Source: an uncultured Faecalibacterium sp. (GTDB lineage: Bacteria; Bacillota; Clostridia; Oscillospirales; Ruminococcaceae). From it: DNA of 64,000 nt. The stretch is from assembly GCA_934525845.1 (NCBI GenBank), contig CAKSZS010000006.1, positions 28,338-92,337 on the forward strand, written 5' to 3'. The notes beneath the pieces are model-generated. The model did not search any database. It was not told the DNA's origin and saw only the letters and a program-made list of their open reading frames with translations. This document shows positions 25,153 through 33,610 of this stretch, in pieces. A program made the translations under genes and the position numbers. Positions within the stretch are counted from its first letter, which is position 1, and every line of letters begins with the position of its first letter.

Positions 25153-26232
25153 TCAGGCAATGACCAGGCTCTGCAGATAAAAGGGAGCGACATCGGCTGC
25201 AGCGCACGGCAGGATGGTCAGCACCACGGTGTGGAGCTTTTGCTCGCCGTGGTGAAGGATGGGCTGCAGATACTGACAGTCGCCCCAATCCTCCGCAAAG
25301 TTGGCGTCCAGAAGAACGGCGTGCGCTGTGTCACCGTCCAGCACCAGCCGGGCAGTGAGGGCTGGCCGGCGGATGGTTTTGCGGTACTGCACCGCGATGC
25401 AGGAGGCTTCCACCGTGAAGGTGACCGCATCCCCGGGGTGCGCACCGATCCAGCCGTTTTTCCAGGCGTCCAGGTGCCCGGTCTTTTCGGCAGGATCCGC
25501 CCGGAAGCCCTGCAGGCGCGGGCTGACCTCCCGGATGGTCAGCCGCCGGGCGTTCTCATAGGCGTTGACCGTCTGAGGGGCAGGGAAGGGCGGAACGGCT
25601 TCCGGTTCATCCCGGCGTGCATTTACCGCATCCAGAAGCTTTGTGATCTCACCCGCCACCAATTCATGGCCGAAGTCGTTGGGGTGCAGGCCGTCCGGGC
25701 TGAGAAGTTCCCGGCGGGCATAGCGGCCTGCGTGTAGGTCTTTGTAAATGCTGTCCCGGATGCTGACGTGAGGCACGCCGTAGTGCTCCCCAATCTCCAC
25801 ATGGTCATCCTCGGCGGTCAGACCGGTATCATAATAAATGTTGTTCAGCAGCACCACCGCCGGGTGAGACGGCCATGCCAGCAGCTTACGGACAACGCCC
25901 TCGTAGGTCTCCTGCCGGAAGGGGACTTTCAGGTCATTGACGCTGAAATCCACCACCACAAAGTCCGGCTGGTACATCAGCACATCGGTCACGGCACGGG
26001 CAACGCCATAGTGGGAACTGGTGCCGCCGATGCCTGCATTGACGTAGTGGAACGATGCCTGCGGGAAGGTGCGTACGAACCACCGGTACACCCGGAAGGC
26101 ATAGCAGGTCTCCGGCGTACTGGAAAGACTGCCCTGTGTGATGGAGCCGCCCAGAAAACCAACCGTCAGTTCTTCACCGGCAGCGGCACGGCGCAGAAGC
26201 TGTTTGAGACGGAAAAAGCTGGCAGAATGCAT
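25153..26232 (-). CDS. SGNH/GDSL hydrolase, probable carbohydrate esterase
   Basis: A 359-residue hydrolase with the SGNH blocks: nucleophile S30 in FLGGSITQG, oxyanion glycine in AGIGGT (about 67-71), N99 in SVNDL and the D180..H183 pair in SPDGLHPND. A C-terminal beta-rich domain (about 235-359) may bind sugar. No signal peptide is seen, so it likely acts in the cytoplasm on imported acetylated sugars or oligosaccharides. The ATG 26232 has AAAGGAG upstream; an in-frame upstream extension has none. It is divergent from a second SGNH enzyme and near a LacI-type regulator and a sugar ABC remnant. Substrate is inferred. Confidence 0.82.
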   Translation of the reverse strand: MHSASFFRLKQLLRRAAAGEELTVGFLGGSITQGSLSSTPETCYAFRVYRWFVRTFPQASFHYVNAGIGGTSSHYGVARAVTDVLMYQPDFVVVDFSVNDLKVPFRQETYEGVVRKLLAWPSHPAVVLLNNIYYDTGLTAEDDHVEIGEHYGVPHVSIRDSIYKDLHAGRYARRELLSPDGLHPNDFGHELVAGEITKLLDAVNARRDEPEAVPPFPAPQTVNAYENARRLTIREVSPRLQGFRADPAEKTGHLDAWKNGWIGAHPGDAVTFTVEASCIAVQYRKTIRRPALTARLVLDGDTAHAVLLDANFAEDWGDCQYLQPILHHGEQKLHTVVLTILPCAAADVAPFYLQSLVIA

Positions 26233-26267
26233 GATGACACGCTCCTTTGCGTACAAATTGCACAAAT

Positions 26268-26297
26268 AGTATAAGCGAGTTTTGGAGGTTGTGTCAA
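26268..26297 (-). promoter_or_regulatory. Promoter of the minus-strand SGNH esterase
   Basis: TTGACA (26292-26297), 18-base spacer and TATACT (26268-26273) on the minus strand, about 36 bases before the start codon. Confidence 0.8.
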
Positions 26298-26453
26298 TCG
26301 GTGCAGAGACGATTCGGCAGGGTGGACAAAGTTGGACAAGAATCCTGCGCAGGCTGACGGAAAATCCGGGATACAACAGAAAAAACAGCCGGTTAATCAA
26401 ATTTTAGTTTTTATTAGCTGACTAAAAATGAAGGGCGTCCTGCAGATCCTCTC

Positions 26454-26482
26454 TTGTGCTTTGAAAATGGATGTGCTATCAT
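26454..26482 (+). promoter_or_regulatory. Promoter of the plus-strand SGNH esterase
   Basis: TTGTGC (26454-26459), 17-base spacer, TATCAT (26477-26482), 29 bases before the ATG. Confidence 0.6.
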
Positions 26483-26511
26483 CAGCCCAGAATTCTGCAG
26501 GAGGGAAGAAA

Positions 26512-27621
26512 ATGGAAGCATGGAACAAGGCCTCTCTGGCACAGCTGCCGCAGGTGCGGGCGCTGGGACGGCACACGGGGCGAGACCCACTCACTCTGTT
26601 CTGGACGGCCAGCGGCATCGAGTTGGACTTTACCGGCAGTGCACTGTGGGTGGACTTTTTTGCGGATTATACAGCGGTGGAACCGTGGGTCAGCGTGGAG
26701 CTGAACGGTGCCTGGATCGCACGCTTTGCGGTGAATCCCGGGCACAGCCGGGTCTGTCTGTTCCGGGGCATGACGCCGGGCAAACCGAAACACATCCGTC
26801 TTTTGAAGGACGTGCAGGCCATGCACGAGGACCCGGCACATCTTCTGCAAATTACGGGGCTGGAATATGCGGATGGCGTGTTCCTGCCCCTGCCTGAGCC
26901 GCGGTACCGGCTGGAATTCGTGGGGGACAGCATCACCAGCGGGGAAGGCGCCATCGGGGCCAAGTCGGAAGAGGACTGGGCGGGCGCGTTTTTCTCCGCC
27001 GAGAACCACTATGCCCGGATGACCGCTGATGCCCTGGGAGCCGAATACCGCTGCCTTTCGCAGAGCGGATGGGGCATCACCGCCAGCTGGGAGAATGACC
27101 CCACCCACATACTGCCGCCCTACTACACGCAGGTGTGCGGGGTGGCGCAGGGGGAGCGCAATGCGGCGCTGGGGGCGCAGCAGCCCAATGATTTTGCAGC
27201 CTGGCAGCCGGATGCCGTGATCCTGAACCTTGGCACCAACGACAACGGCGCTTTTGACGAGCCGGCCTGGATCGACCTGGCAGGGAATGCGCATAAGCTG
27301 CGGCTGCTCGCCAACGGAGCGTTCCACCCGGCGGATGCCCAGCGGATCGCAGATGCGGTGCAGGACTTTCTGACCGTGGTCCGGGAAAAGAATCCGCAGG
27401 CGCTGCTGGTATGGTGCATCGGAATGCTGGGCACACGCATTGCGCCGGTGCTGCAGCGGGGCGTGGAGCAGTACAGGGCGGCAGCGGGGGACGCCCGGGC
27501 CGTTCTGCTGAAGCTGCCGGAGACCACACCCGAAACCGTGGGTGCCCGCCAGCACCCCGGCGCGGAGAATCACCGCCAGGCGGCGGAAGTGCTGACGGCG
27601 TTTTTGAAAGAACATCTGTAA
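26512..27621 (+). CDS. SGNH esterase of the CE2 type (acetyl-xylan/oligosaccharide deacetylase)
   Basis: A 369-residue protein with a jelly-roll-like N-terminal domain (1-125) and a C-terminal SGNH domain: nucleophile S140 in FVGDSITSG, block III Asn in LGTNDNGAF and catalytic histidine H348 in RQHPGAENH. This two-domain order matches carbohydrate esterase family 2. No signal peptide is visible, so an intracellular deacetylase for imported acetylated oligosaccharides is likely. GGAGGG sits 6 bases before the ATG. It is divergent from the other esterase and ends at a terminator shared with the convergent LacI gene. Confidence 0.85.
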   Translation: MEAWNKASLAQLPQVRALGRHTGRDPLTLFWTASGIELDFTGSALWVDFFADYTAVEPWVSVELNGAWIARFAVNPGHSRVCLFRGMTPGKPKHIRLLKDVQAMHEDPAHLLQITGLEYADGVFLPLPEPRYRLEFVGDSITSGEGAIGAKSEEDWAGAFFSAENHYARMTADALGAEYRCLSQSGWGITASWENDPTHILPPYYTQVCGVAQGERNAALGAQQPNDFAAWQPDAVILNLGTNDNGAFDEPAWIDLAGNAHKLRLLANGAFHPADAQRIADAVQDFLTVVREKNPQALLVWCIGMLGTRIAPVLQRGVEQYRAAAGDARAVLLKLPETTPETVGARQHPGAENHRQAAEVLTAFLKEHL

Positions 27622-27624
27622 ACA

Positions 27625-27671
27625 AAAAGTGTGCAGCCTGTTTCCAGCGAACAGACTGCACACTTTTTTGC
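27625..27671. terminator. Terminator between esterase and LacI gene
   Basis: Stem AAAAGTGTGCAG / CTGCACACTTTT with T runs on both strands, between converging genes. Confidence 0.9.
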
Positions 27672-27736
27672 GTTTGCGCAGAAACCCTTCATGTCGCCCG
27701 GCCCATCCTCTTGGGAGAAGGGACTTGGTGCAGGGA

Positions 27737-28723
27737 TCAGGTCGATTCCCGCCGCACGAAGCCGCCCGGCACGATGACGGTGGGCGCAATGGCGGGCTTG
27801 TGCGCCATTTTGCGGCGGAGCTGAGCCACCACAGTCTTGGCCATGCCGTCCAGGTCCACCCGGTAGCTGGTCAGCTGGGGGCTGCAAATGGTGGAATAGC
27901 GGTAGTCATCGTAGCCGGTCACCGCCACATCCTGCGGCACCCGGTAGCCGTTGCGCTTGAGGGTCTCCACCAGATTGTACGCCACCTCGTCGCAGTTGCA
28001 GACGAAGGCCTCCGGCATCTCGTGGGGCAGGGTGAAGGGGATGAAGATGCCCCGGTCATCGCGGTCCTCCAGCCGCCAATCGTCCCGGATGGGCAGACCG
28101 GCACGAAGCATCGCCTTGACGTAGCCCAGATACCGGTCCATGATGGAGCTGGTGGACAGCACACTGCCCACAAAGCCGATGTTCCGCCGCCCGGTAGAGA
28201 TGAGATGTTCGGTCATCATGTAGCTGCCGCTGGTGTTGTCGCTGAGGACACAGTCGGCGGCAATGGCATCATCGTAAAAGTCCAGCAGCATAAAGGGCAC
28301 CCCGGTCTGCACCGCCGTGGCAAGGTATCGGCGGCTGATCTCGCCCATAAAAATGAGGCCGTCCACTTTCCGGTTTACAAGGAAGGAGGGCATATTGCAG
28401 CTTTTTTCCGCCTGCGGCAGAACGATCTCCATCAGCACCGAGATGTCCTGCTCGGCGGCGCACTTGAGCACTGCGCGGTACAAATTGGAATAAAAGGCAT
28501 TCTCGTTGAAAAAGCGGTCTGCCACCAGAATCCCGATGCTCTCGCCGCCGGGCTGTGCGTTGGTGCGGGTGGGAGGCTGGTAGCCCATCTCCTCGGCAAC
28601 GGCCAAAATTTTTGCCCGCATCTCTGCGCTGACGCCGTCCTTGCCGGACAGGCCTTTGGAGACCGAGACGGTACTGATGCCCAGCCGCTTGGCGATATCT
28701 GCCATCCGCACTGCTTTGGCCAT
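27737..28723 (-). CDS. LacI family transcriptional regulator
   Basis: A 328-residue repressor: N-terminal helix-turn-helix (residues 4-50, MADIAKRLGISTVSVSKGLSG and the hinge-side MGYQP) and a periplasmic-binding-protein-like sensor domain (60-328) with SDNTSGSYMMTEHL and the ending ...VPGGFVRREST. It lies between the esterase pair and the start of a sugar ABC transporter and probably controls one or both in response to a sugar. The transporter is decayed here, so the regulator may have lost one of its targets. Confidence 0.93.
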   Translation of the reverse strand: MAKAVRMADIAKRLGISTVSVSKGLSGKDGVSAEMRAKILAVAEEMGYQPPTRTNAQPGGESIGILVADRFFNENAFYSNLYRAVLKCAAEQDISVLMEIVLPQAEKSCNMPSFLVNRKVDGLIFMGEISRRYLATAVQTGVPFMLLDFYDDAIAADCVLSDNTSGSYMMTEHLISTGRRNIGFVGSVLSTSSIMDRYLGYVKAMLRAGLPIRDDWRLEDRDDRGIFIPFTLPHEMPEAFVCNCDEVAYNLVETLKRNGYRVPQDVAVTGYDDYRYSTICSPQLTSYRVDLDGMAKTVVAQLRRKMAHKPAIAPTVIVPGGFVRREST

Positions 28724-28817
28724 GATCGTTCCTCACTTTCTTTTTTGCTTTGATCGAAAAGTCTCCGGATGTTTCCGAAAAATAAACTTAACGAACTCAA
28801 AAAATTACCTTAATAGT

Positions 28818-28846
28818 AGTATAACGGTCTTTGTGGGATTCGTCAA
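28818..28846 (-). promoter_or_regulatory. Promoter of the LacI gene
   Basis: TTGACG (28841-28846), 17-base spacer and TATACT (28818-28823) on the minus strand; the leader to the start codon is about 90 bases. Confidence 0.8.
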
Positions 28847-29151
28847 ACGCTATTTTCACTAAAAATCCGCTGATTTTTTCAGCAAAGAGGCGGAGAAAGG
28901 GATCATGCACGCTTTTCAGGCCCCAAAGCAGAAACGGAAGCGTAAAAATACGAGCGCTTTGCGCAATGCTTTTCCACGCTTCTTCAATTTGAAATGACGG
29001 CACTTCAGACGCTTGCAGCTTAAAAATTGCTTAAAAATAAACCTAACAGAAAATTTAATTTGCTGAAAACCTGATGTATCCCGGATTTCTGGTGCAGATT
29101 GAACAATCAAATCTTGAAAATGCAGACAAAAAACGAATCTTTTTGGGCTTG

Positions 29152-29180
29152 TTGACACTGCTGATTAAAAATTATATACT
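29152..29180 (+). promoter_or_regulatory. Promoter of the decayed sugar-binding protein gene
   Basis: Consensus TTGACA (29152-29157), 17-base spacer and TATACT (29175-29180). The promoter is intact although the gene behind it is not. Confidence 0.85.
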
Positions 29181-29276
29181 AAAAGCACAGAAAGTGAGCG
29201 AATCAATAAGCTAAATAATTAAGCTAAATTAAGCTCGCAAAACGGATTCCACACGTCACGAAGGAGGACATTCCCT

Positions 29277-30518
29277 ATTCGTAAGATCAATCGTCGTAGT
29301 TTCCTCAAGGCCACCGGCATCCTGGCAGCCGCTTCTGCACTGGCTGCCTGCGGTGGCAGTTCCAACAGCACGGCAGCTTCCGGTTCCACTGGCTCCGGCG
29401 CGGCTGCCGGTTCCACCGGCAAGGCTTACAATGAGCTGACCGTCGGCACCGACAACACCGACCTGACCGCCGAGCTGAAGATCATCAGCAACTGCACCGA
29501 TCTGATCGATGACGGTACCTTCGACAACTACATCGCCGAGTTCCAGAAGCTGTATCCCAACATCACCATTAAATATGAAGGCATCACCAGCTACGCCGAC
29601 GATATGACCACCCGCCTGACCTCCAACGACTGGGGCGACGTGTGCATGATCCCCACCACCATTCCTCTGACCGAGCTGCCCAAGACCCCGGATCAGTTCC
29701 TGGATGCCCTGCAGAAGATCAAGGATTACGATGCTTCCATCGATCCGCTGTACACCAACTACGCCGCCGGCTGGACCATGAGCGCCTGAGACGCCTACAT
29801 CGGCGGCGGCGCGACCGCAGACCCCGACTGGATGAACATCACCATGCCCCAGACCAAAGACCCGTTCCAGAAGGGCATTCTGGGTGCAGACGATATGGGG
29901 CCCTACGCTGTGTATTACATCCTCTACGAGGCAGTGAAGCGCGGCCTGACCGAAGCTGACCCCACCACCACCGACTGGGAGGGCTGCAAGCCCCGCATCA
30001 ACAACGGCCAGATCGGTGCCATGGTTCTGGGCAGCTGGGCCATCGTGCAGATGCAGGCCGCCGGTGACAACGCCGACGACATCGGCTATATGCCGTTCCC
30101 CATCACCGTCAAGGGCACCCAGTACGCCAGTGCAGGCGCAGACTACTGCTTCGGTGTGAACAAGAACACCACCGATGACAAGAAGCTGGCTGCCCAGCTG
30201 TACATCAAGTGGTTCAGCGAAAGCTCCAACTTCGCCTTTGATCAGGGCGGCGTGCCGGTGCTGAAGAGCCAGGCCTACCCCGATACCCTGAAAGCATTCG
30301 ACGGCATCGACCTCATCGAGGACACCCCCGCTCCCGCAGAGCTGGCAGACCTTGCCACCGAGGTACAGCAGGAGGCTGAGCTGATGCTGAACGCCGACCA
30401 GACCCACGTCATGCGCGTGGTGGAGGCTGGCATCAACGGTGATGAGACGCTGGACGACATCGTGGCCGACTGGAACGCTGCCTGGGATAAGGCCGTGGAT
30501 GCCTGCGCACCGCAGTGA
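29277..30518 (+). pseudogene. Decayed sugar ABC transporter binding lipoprotein
   Basis: Reads as a family 1 extracellular sugar-binding lipoprotein of 413 codons (signal with NRRSFLK and lipobox ALAAC, solute-binding body up to DKAVDACAPQ) with two lesions. The expected start is ATT (29277-29279), 9 bases after a perfect AAGGAGG, where ATG would be expected. Codon 171 is TGA (29787-29789) between MSA and DAYIGGG, where relatives usually have Trp (TGG). The frame is otherwise open on both sides. ATT can initiate rarely, so the TGA is the decisive damage. The following permease gene is also broken, supporting a dead operon. Confidence 0.85.
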
Positions 30519-30538
30519 TTGTTTTACCGCAACAAATC

Positions 30539-30569
30539 AGCAGGGTGGGCCCATGTCCGCCCTGCTTTT
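30539..30569 (+). terminator. Weak intercistronic hairpin after the binding-protein gene
   Basis: Nine-bp stem GCAGGGTGG / CCGCCCTGC followed by TTTT. Such hairpins often lower permease expression relative to the binding protein. Confidence 0.55.
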
Positions 30570-30589
30570 GGTGAAAGGAGGCCTTTTGC

Positions 30590-30751
30590 ATGGCATCTTC
30601 CGCAACCGTATCCGTTCCCAAAAAGCGCAAGAGCTTCAAGGAATTCTGGCACAGTATGCGCGGTCAGCAGCTCATTGTAACGCTGGTGTTTCTGTTTGTT
30701 CCGCTGCTGCTGCTCTTCATGTTCACCTATCTGCCCTTACGTCGCTGCTGA
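30590..30751 (+). pseudogene. 5' fragment of a sugar ABC permease gene
   Basis: AAAGGAGG and ATG at 30590 start a 53-codon frame. The first 49 residues look like the N-terminus of an LplB/UgpA-type permease: basic lead (PKKRKSFKEFWHSMRGQQ), then one hydrophobic helix (LIVTLVFLFVPLLLLFMF) ending TYLP. At about 30735 similarity to a permease ends and the frame stops at 30749-30751. The rest of the permease is gone, fused to a manA tail in another frame. Confidence 0.8.
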
Positions 30752-30897
30752 TCCTGGAAGGAGAAGGCACCTTTACCGAGACTGCTTCCGGCGAGACTCT
30801 GCCCGTGAAGAAAGGCGAGAGCGTCTTTGTCCCGGCGGGTACCGGGGAATATACCGTGCAGGGCACTGCACTCAAGTGCCTGCGCACCCGCGTCTGA
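30733..30897 (+). pseudogene. 3' fragment of mannose-6-phosphate isomerase (manA)
   Basis: About 54 codons, in a frame different from the permease fragment, give TSLLILEGEGTF, LPVKKGESVFVPAGTGEYTV and a final CLRTRV. This is the C-terminal cupin end of type I mannose-6-phosphate isomerase; the N-terminal part is absent. No start signal belongs to it. It marks the far side of a deletion. Confidence 0.8.
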
Positions 30898-30913
30898 TCC
30901 GGAAGTTCAGAAG

Positions 30914-30968
30914 CAAAGCCCCTTCCTGTTCTGCAGCCGGTACGGCACAAAACAGGAAGGGGCTTTTG
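30914..30968 (+). terminator. Terminator after the manA fragment
   Basis: Stem AAGCCCCTTCCTGTT / AACAGGAAGGGGCTT with a T-rich end. Confidence 0.85.
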
Positions 30969-30997
30969 CTGTGCAGGGATCCTTCCATGCAAAAAAG

Positions 30998-31051
30998 AAA
31001 AGCGCAGTGCATCAAATGACTTGGAATCATACGATGCACTGCACTTTTTTC
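30998..31051. terminator. Terminator of tRNA-Leu (bidirectional)
   Basis: Stem GCAGTGCATC / GATGCACTGC with T-rich tails on both strands. Confidence 0.85.
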
Positions 31052-31052
31052 A

Positions 31053-31135
31053 TGGTGCGGGAGAAGGGGGTCGAACCCTCACTCACGGGGAACTGGTGCC
31101 TAAAACCAGCGCGTCTGCCATTCCGCCACTCCCGC
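31053..31135 (-). tRNA. tRNA-Leu (anticodon UAG)
   Basis: An 83-base class II tRNA: acceptor GCGGGAG/CTCCCGC, anticodon stem CTGGT/ACCAG around TTTAGGC (anticodon TAG), a long variable arm, T-loop GTTCGAC and encoded CCA. It reads CUA-family leucine codons. Confidence 0.93.
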
Positions 31136-31150
31136 ACGGCTGTATCCTAT

Positions 31151-31179
31151 AGTTTACCAAGTCCGGGCGAAAATGTCAA
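31151..31179 (-). promoter_or_regulatory. Promoter of tRNA-Leu
   Basis: TTGACA (31174-31179), 17-base spacer, TAAACT (31151-31156) on the minus strand. Confidence 0.85.
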
Positions 31180-31276
31180 TCACTGCAGAAAGGGCAGCGG
31201 CACGAAACGCAAACATTTTGTGCTCGGAATTTGGCAGTCCCGGCATTTTCGACAAAAACGTGCCGGGAATTTTTTC

Positions 31277-31304
31277 TTGTGGCCTCCGGGAAAGGTGTTA
31301 TAAT
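31277..31304 (+). promoter_or_regulatory. Promoter of the TIR-like gene
   Basis: TTGTGG (31277-31282), 16-base spacer, TATAAT (31299-31304), followed by a 94-base leader rich in short palindromes (CTCCTGCGGACGGGAG, GCCGGCCTGCCGGCCGG). Confidence 0.65.
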
Positions 31305-31397
31305 AAAAACAGGATCCCTCCTGCGGACGGGAGGGGGCATAAGGGGCAGCCGGCCTGCCGGCCGGTTGGAAATGGTATGAGCAGAAAGGAGCGGAAC

Positions 31398-32702
31398 ATG
31401 AACAAGTATACGTGCTTTGTCATCAGTCCCATCGGCAAGGAGGGAACGGAACTCTATCAGGACTACAAGGATTTGATGGAGCTGATCATTGTCCCGGCAC
31501 TGGAAGTCTATGACATCAAGGTGTCGCGGGGCGACCATTATATTACGGAAGAAAAGATCGATACATCGGTGATCCAGAAGATCCAGGACGCGGACATCTG
31601 CATCTGCGACATCACGGAGCAGAATCCCAATGTTTACTATGAGCTGGGACGCCGGGATGAGACCGGAAAGCCGGTGCTGCTGCTCAAGCGCAAGGGCGCG
31701 CAGACCAGCCCGGTGGACATCGCGACCCGGCGCTATTTTGAGTATGACTGGGACAACCGCCACGGCATCCGGGATGCCCAGACGGCCATCCGGAATTTTG
31801 TGGAGCCGCTGATCGAGCAGGGCTTTGAGGACCGCGGCAAGAGTGCGACCCTGAGTGACATTGCGCAGACGCTGAGCCGTCTGGAACGCAAGCTGGACCG
31901 CATTACCTCCGGCGTGAATCCGAAGCCCGTGCCGGGGACCGGTACGGGCTTCGGGAACGGCACGTCTGGGAAAACGGATGTGGATCCGGTCAATAAACTG
32001 CGCTTTGCCCTGCGCAGCCGGAACATTCCGCTGGCGGAAGAAGCCATGCAGCAGCTGCAGTACCGCATGGACAAGATCAAATTCTACGATCAGGTGGTAG
32101 AGCAGGTGGCCGCGATGGGCTCCAAGATGGCCGGTGAAATGGCGGTCGAAATGGCGGAAGAGTTCTTCGACAGCGATGTGTCCTTCCACAAAAAGGTGGA
32201 ATACCTGGGATGCCTGGTGAGCTATCTGGGCTGTGTAGATAAGGAGCAGGAGGGCCTGGAGCTGGTGCAGAAACTGTGCAGCCGCCTGGAAGGCGAAGCG
32301 GACGGCGAGGATCCGGAGGACGTTGCACAGATCTACAACCAGCCCAACCGGCTGTACTACGGCATTTATATCAATACCGACGATGTCAAATGGCTGAACA
32401 TGGCTGTGGAGGCGCTGCAGAAGGCACTGCAGATCGACCCGGAAGAAGAGGCGTTTTATTTTAACCTCAGCACCTGCTACTATGCTTACAGCGAGGCAAC
32501 GGGCGATCGCAGCTATTACGAAAAGGCACGGGATGCCATTGAAGCCTGCCTGGCAAGAGACAAAGAGCCGAACAAAAATCATCTGAAGACGGCCTGCCGG
32601 ATCTACCGGGCACTGGACGATGAAAAGCTCGGTGACACCCTTGCGGCTTATGCCAAGGTCGATCCTTACGGTGCCCAGCTGCTGGCAGATTCCTGGAAAT
32701 AA
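31398..32702 (+). CDS. TIR/deoxyribosyltransferase-like protein with helical-repeat C-terminus
   Basis: A 434-residue soluble protein. Residues 1-145 have the fold signature of the TIR-like / nucleoside 2-deoxyribosyltransferase-like group: FVISPIG (7-13), IQDADICICDIT (62-73) and NPNVYYELG (77-84) with a candidate catalytic glutamate E82. A Gly/Pro linker (about 172-200) leads to an alpha-helical tail (205-434) with TPR-like pairs, e.g. WLNMAVEALQKALQIDPEEEAFYFNLSTCY-type spacing. Such N-terminal domains occur in bacterial NAD-cleaving defence proteins and in nucleotide-modifying enzymes; neither activity is proven. It is a single-gene unit beside tRNA-Leu, a common insertion neighbourhood. 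GAAAGGAGC sits before ATG 31398. Confidence 0.75.
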   Translation: MNKYTCFVISPIGKEGTELYQDYKDLMELIIVPALEVYDIKVSRGDHYITEEKIDTSVIQKIQDADICICDITEQNPNVYYELGRRDETGKPVLLLKRKGAQTSPVDIATRRYFEYDWDNRHGIRDAQTAIRNFVEPLIEQGFEDRGKSATLSDIAQTLSRLERKLDRITSGVNPKPVPGTGTGFGNGTSGKTDVDPVNKLRFALRSRNIPLAEEAMQQLQYRMDKIKFYDQVVEQVAAMGSKMAGEMAVEMAEEFFDSDVSFHKKVEYLGCLVSYLGCVDKEQEGLELVQKLCSRLEGEADGEDPEDVAQIYNQPNRLYYGIYINTDDVKWLNMAVEALQKALQIDPEEEAFYFNLSTCYYAYSEATGDRSYYEKARDAIEACLARDKEPNKNHLKTACRIYRALDDEKLGDTLAAYAKVDPYGAQLLADSWK

Positions 32703-32809
32703 GCAGAAACACGACAAGCATGGAACTCCGGTTGGCGGGGACGGTAGAGCAGGACGCGATGCCGCCCCCGCTTTTTGCATGGATCCTGGCCGGAGTGAAA
32801 AAAGATTCC

Positions 32810-32838
32810 TTGACCTTCCCCCTGCCGGAAGGTATATT
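32810..32838 (+). promoter_or_regulatory. Promoter of the ABC exporter pair
   Basis: TTGACC (32810-32815), 17-base spacer, TATATT (32833-32838). Confidence 0.75.
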
Positions 32839-32884
32839 CTAGAGGAAAGACCTCACAGAAAAGGGTCTGACAAGGAGGAAGCTT

Positions 32885-33610
32885 ATGCTCAGAATCGAAC
32901 ACCTGACTAAGACCTACGGCGGCAAGCCGGCGGTCCGGGATCTCAGCCTGCACATCCGCCCCGGAGAGCTGTGCGCATTCATCGGGCACAACGGCGCCGG
33001 AAAGACGACCACCATCAAATGCTGCTGCGGCATCCAGCAGTTCGATGCCGGAGAGATCTGGGTGGACGGCATCTCCGTGCGGGAAGATCCGCTGGAATGC
33101 AAGCGCCGGCTGGCCTATCTGCCGGATGATCCGGAGCTGTATGAATACATGACCGGCATTCAGTATCTGAACTTCATCGCGGATATTTTCGGGGTAGGAA
33201 CAGAGGAGCGCGCCCAGCGCATCCGGCAGTATGGAGACCAGTTCGGCCTGACCGAGGATCTGGCGCAGTCCATCGGGGCCTATTCCCATGGCATGAAGCA
33301 GAAGCTTGCCATCATCTCGGCGCTGCTGCACGACCCCAGACTCATTGTGATGGACGAGCCGTTTGTGGGGCTGGATCCGTTGGCGGCGCACCAGCTCAAG
33401 ACCCAGATGCGGGCATTCTGCGATGCGGGCGGCGCGATCTTCTTCTCCACCCATGTGCTGGAAGTGGCCGAAAAGCTCTGCGACCGGGTGGCCATCATCC
33501 GGGAGGGACAGCTGATCCGTGCCGGTTCCATGGAAGAGGTGCGGGGCGACGCTTCGCTGGAGCAGGTATTCCTGGAACTGGAAGGCAGCGGAACGGAGGA
33601 CGGCGTATGA
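32885..33610 (+). CDS. ABC transporter ATP-binding protein
   Basis: A 241-residue ATPase of an ABC-2 type exporter: Walker A IGHNGAGKTT (33-42), signature YSHGMKQK (about 132-139), Walker B LIVMDEPFVGLDP and switch histidine in FFSTHVLE. The signature YSHGMKQK is frequent in the bacitracin/antibiotic export branch. It overlaps the membrane subunit gene by 4 bases and AAGGAGG precedes its ATG. Cargo is unknown. Confidence 0.92.
   Translation: MLRIEHLTKTYGGKPAVRDLSLHIRPGELCAFIGHNGAGKTTTIKCCCGIQQFDAGEIWVDGISVREDPLECKRRLAYLPDDPELYEYMTGIQYLNFIADIFGVGTEERAQRIRQYGDQFGLTEDLAQSIGAYSHGMKQKLAIISALLHDPRLIVMDEPFVGLDPLAAHQLKTQMRAFCDAGGAIFFSTHVLEVAEKLCDRVAIIREGQLIRAGSMEEVRGDASLEQVFLELEGSGTEDGV

Larger units (their letters stand above)
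28724..29276. other. Long AT-rich divergent intergenic region
   Basis: About 550 bases between the LacI gene and the decayed binding-protein gene. It is far more AT-rich than the coding DNA, has a promoter at each end, a motif AAAAATAAACYTAAC present at 28778-28792 and 29033-29047, and three TAAGCT repeats near 29207-29237 just downstream of the plus-strand promoter. No gene is seen. Confidence 0.6.

Noticed and set aside
29787..29789. TGA as a selenocysteine codon in the sugar-binding protein
   Set aside because: Relatives have Trp at this place, no recoding stem-loop is evident, and start codon and neighbouring permease are also damaged.
30439..30897. One continuous reading frame from the binding-protein end to the manA tail
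   Set aside because: Its N-terminal part is antiphase reading of two other genes; only the last 54 codons resemble a protein, so it is a junction artefact, not a chimeric gene.
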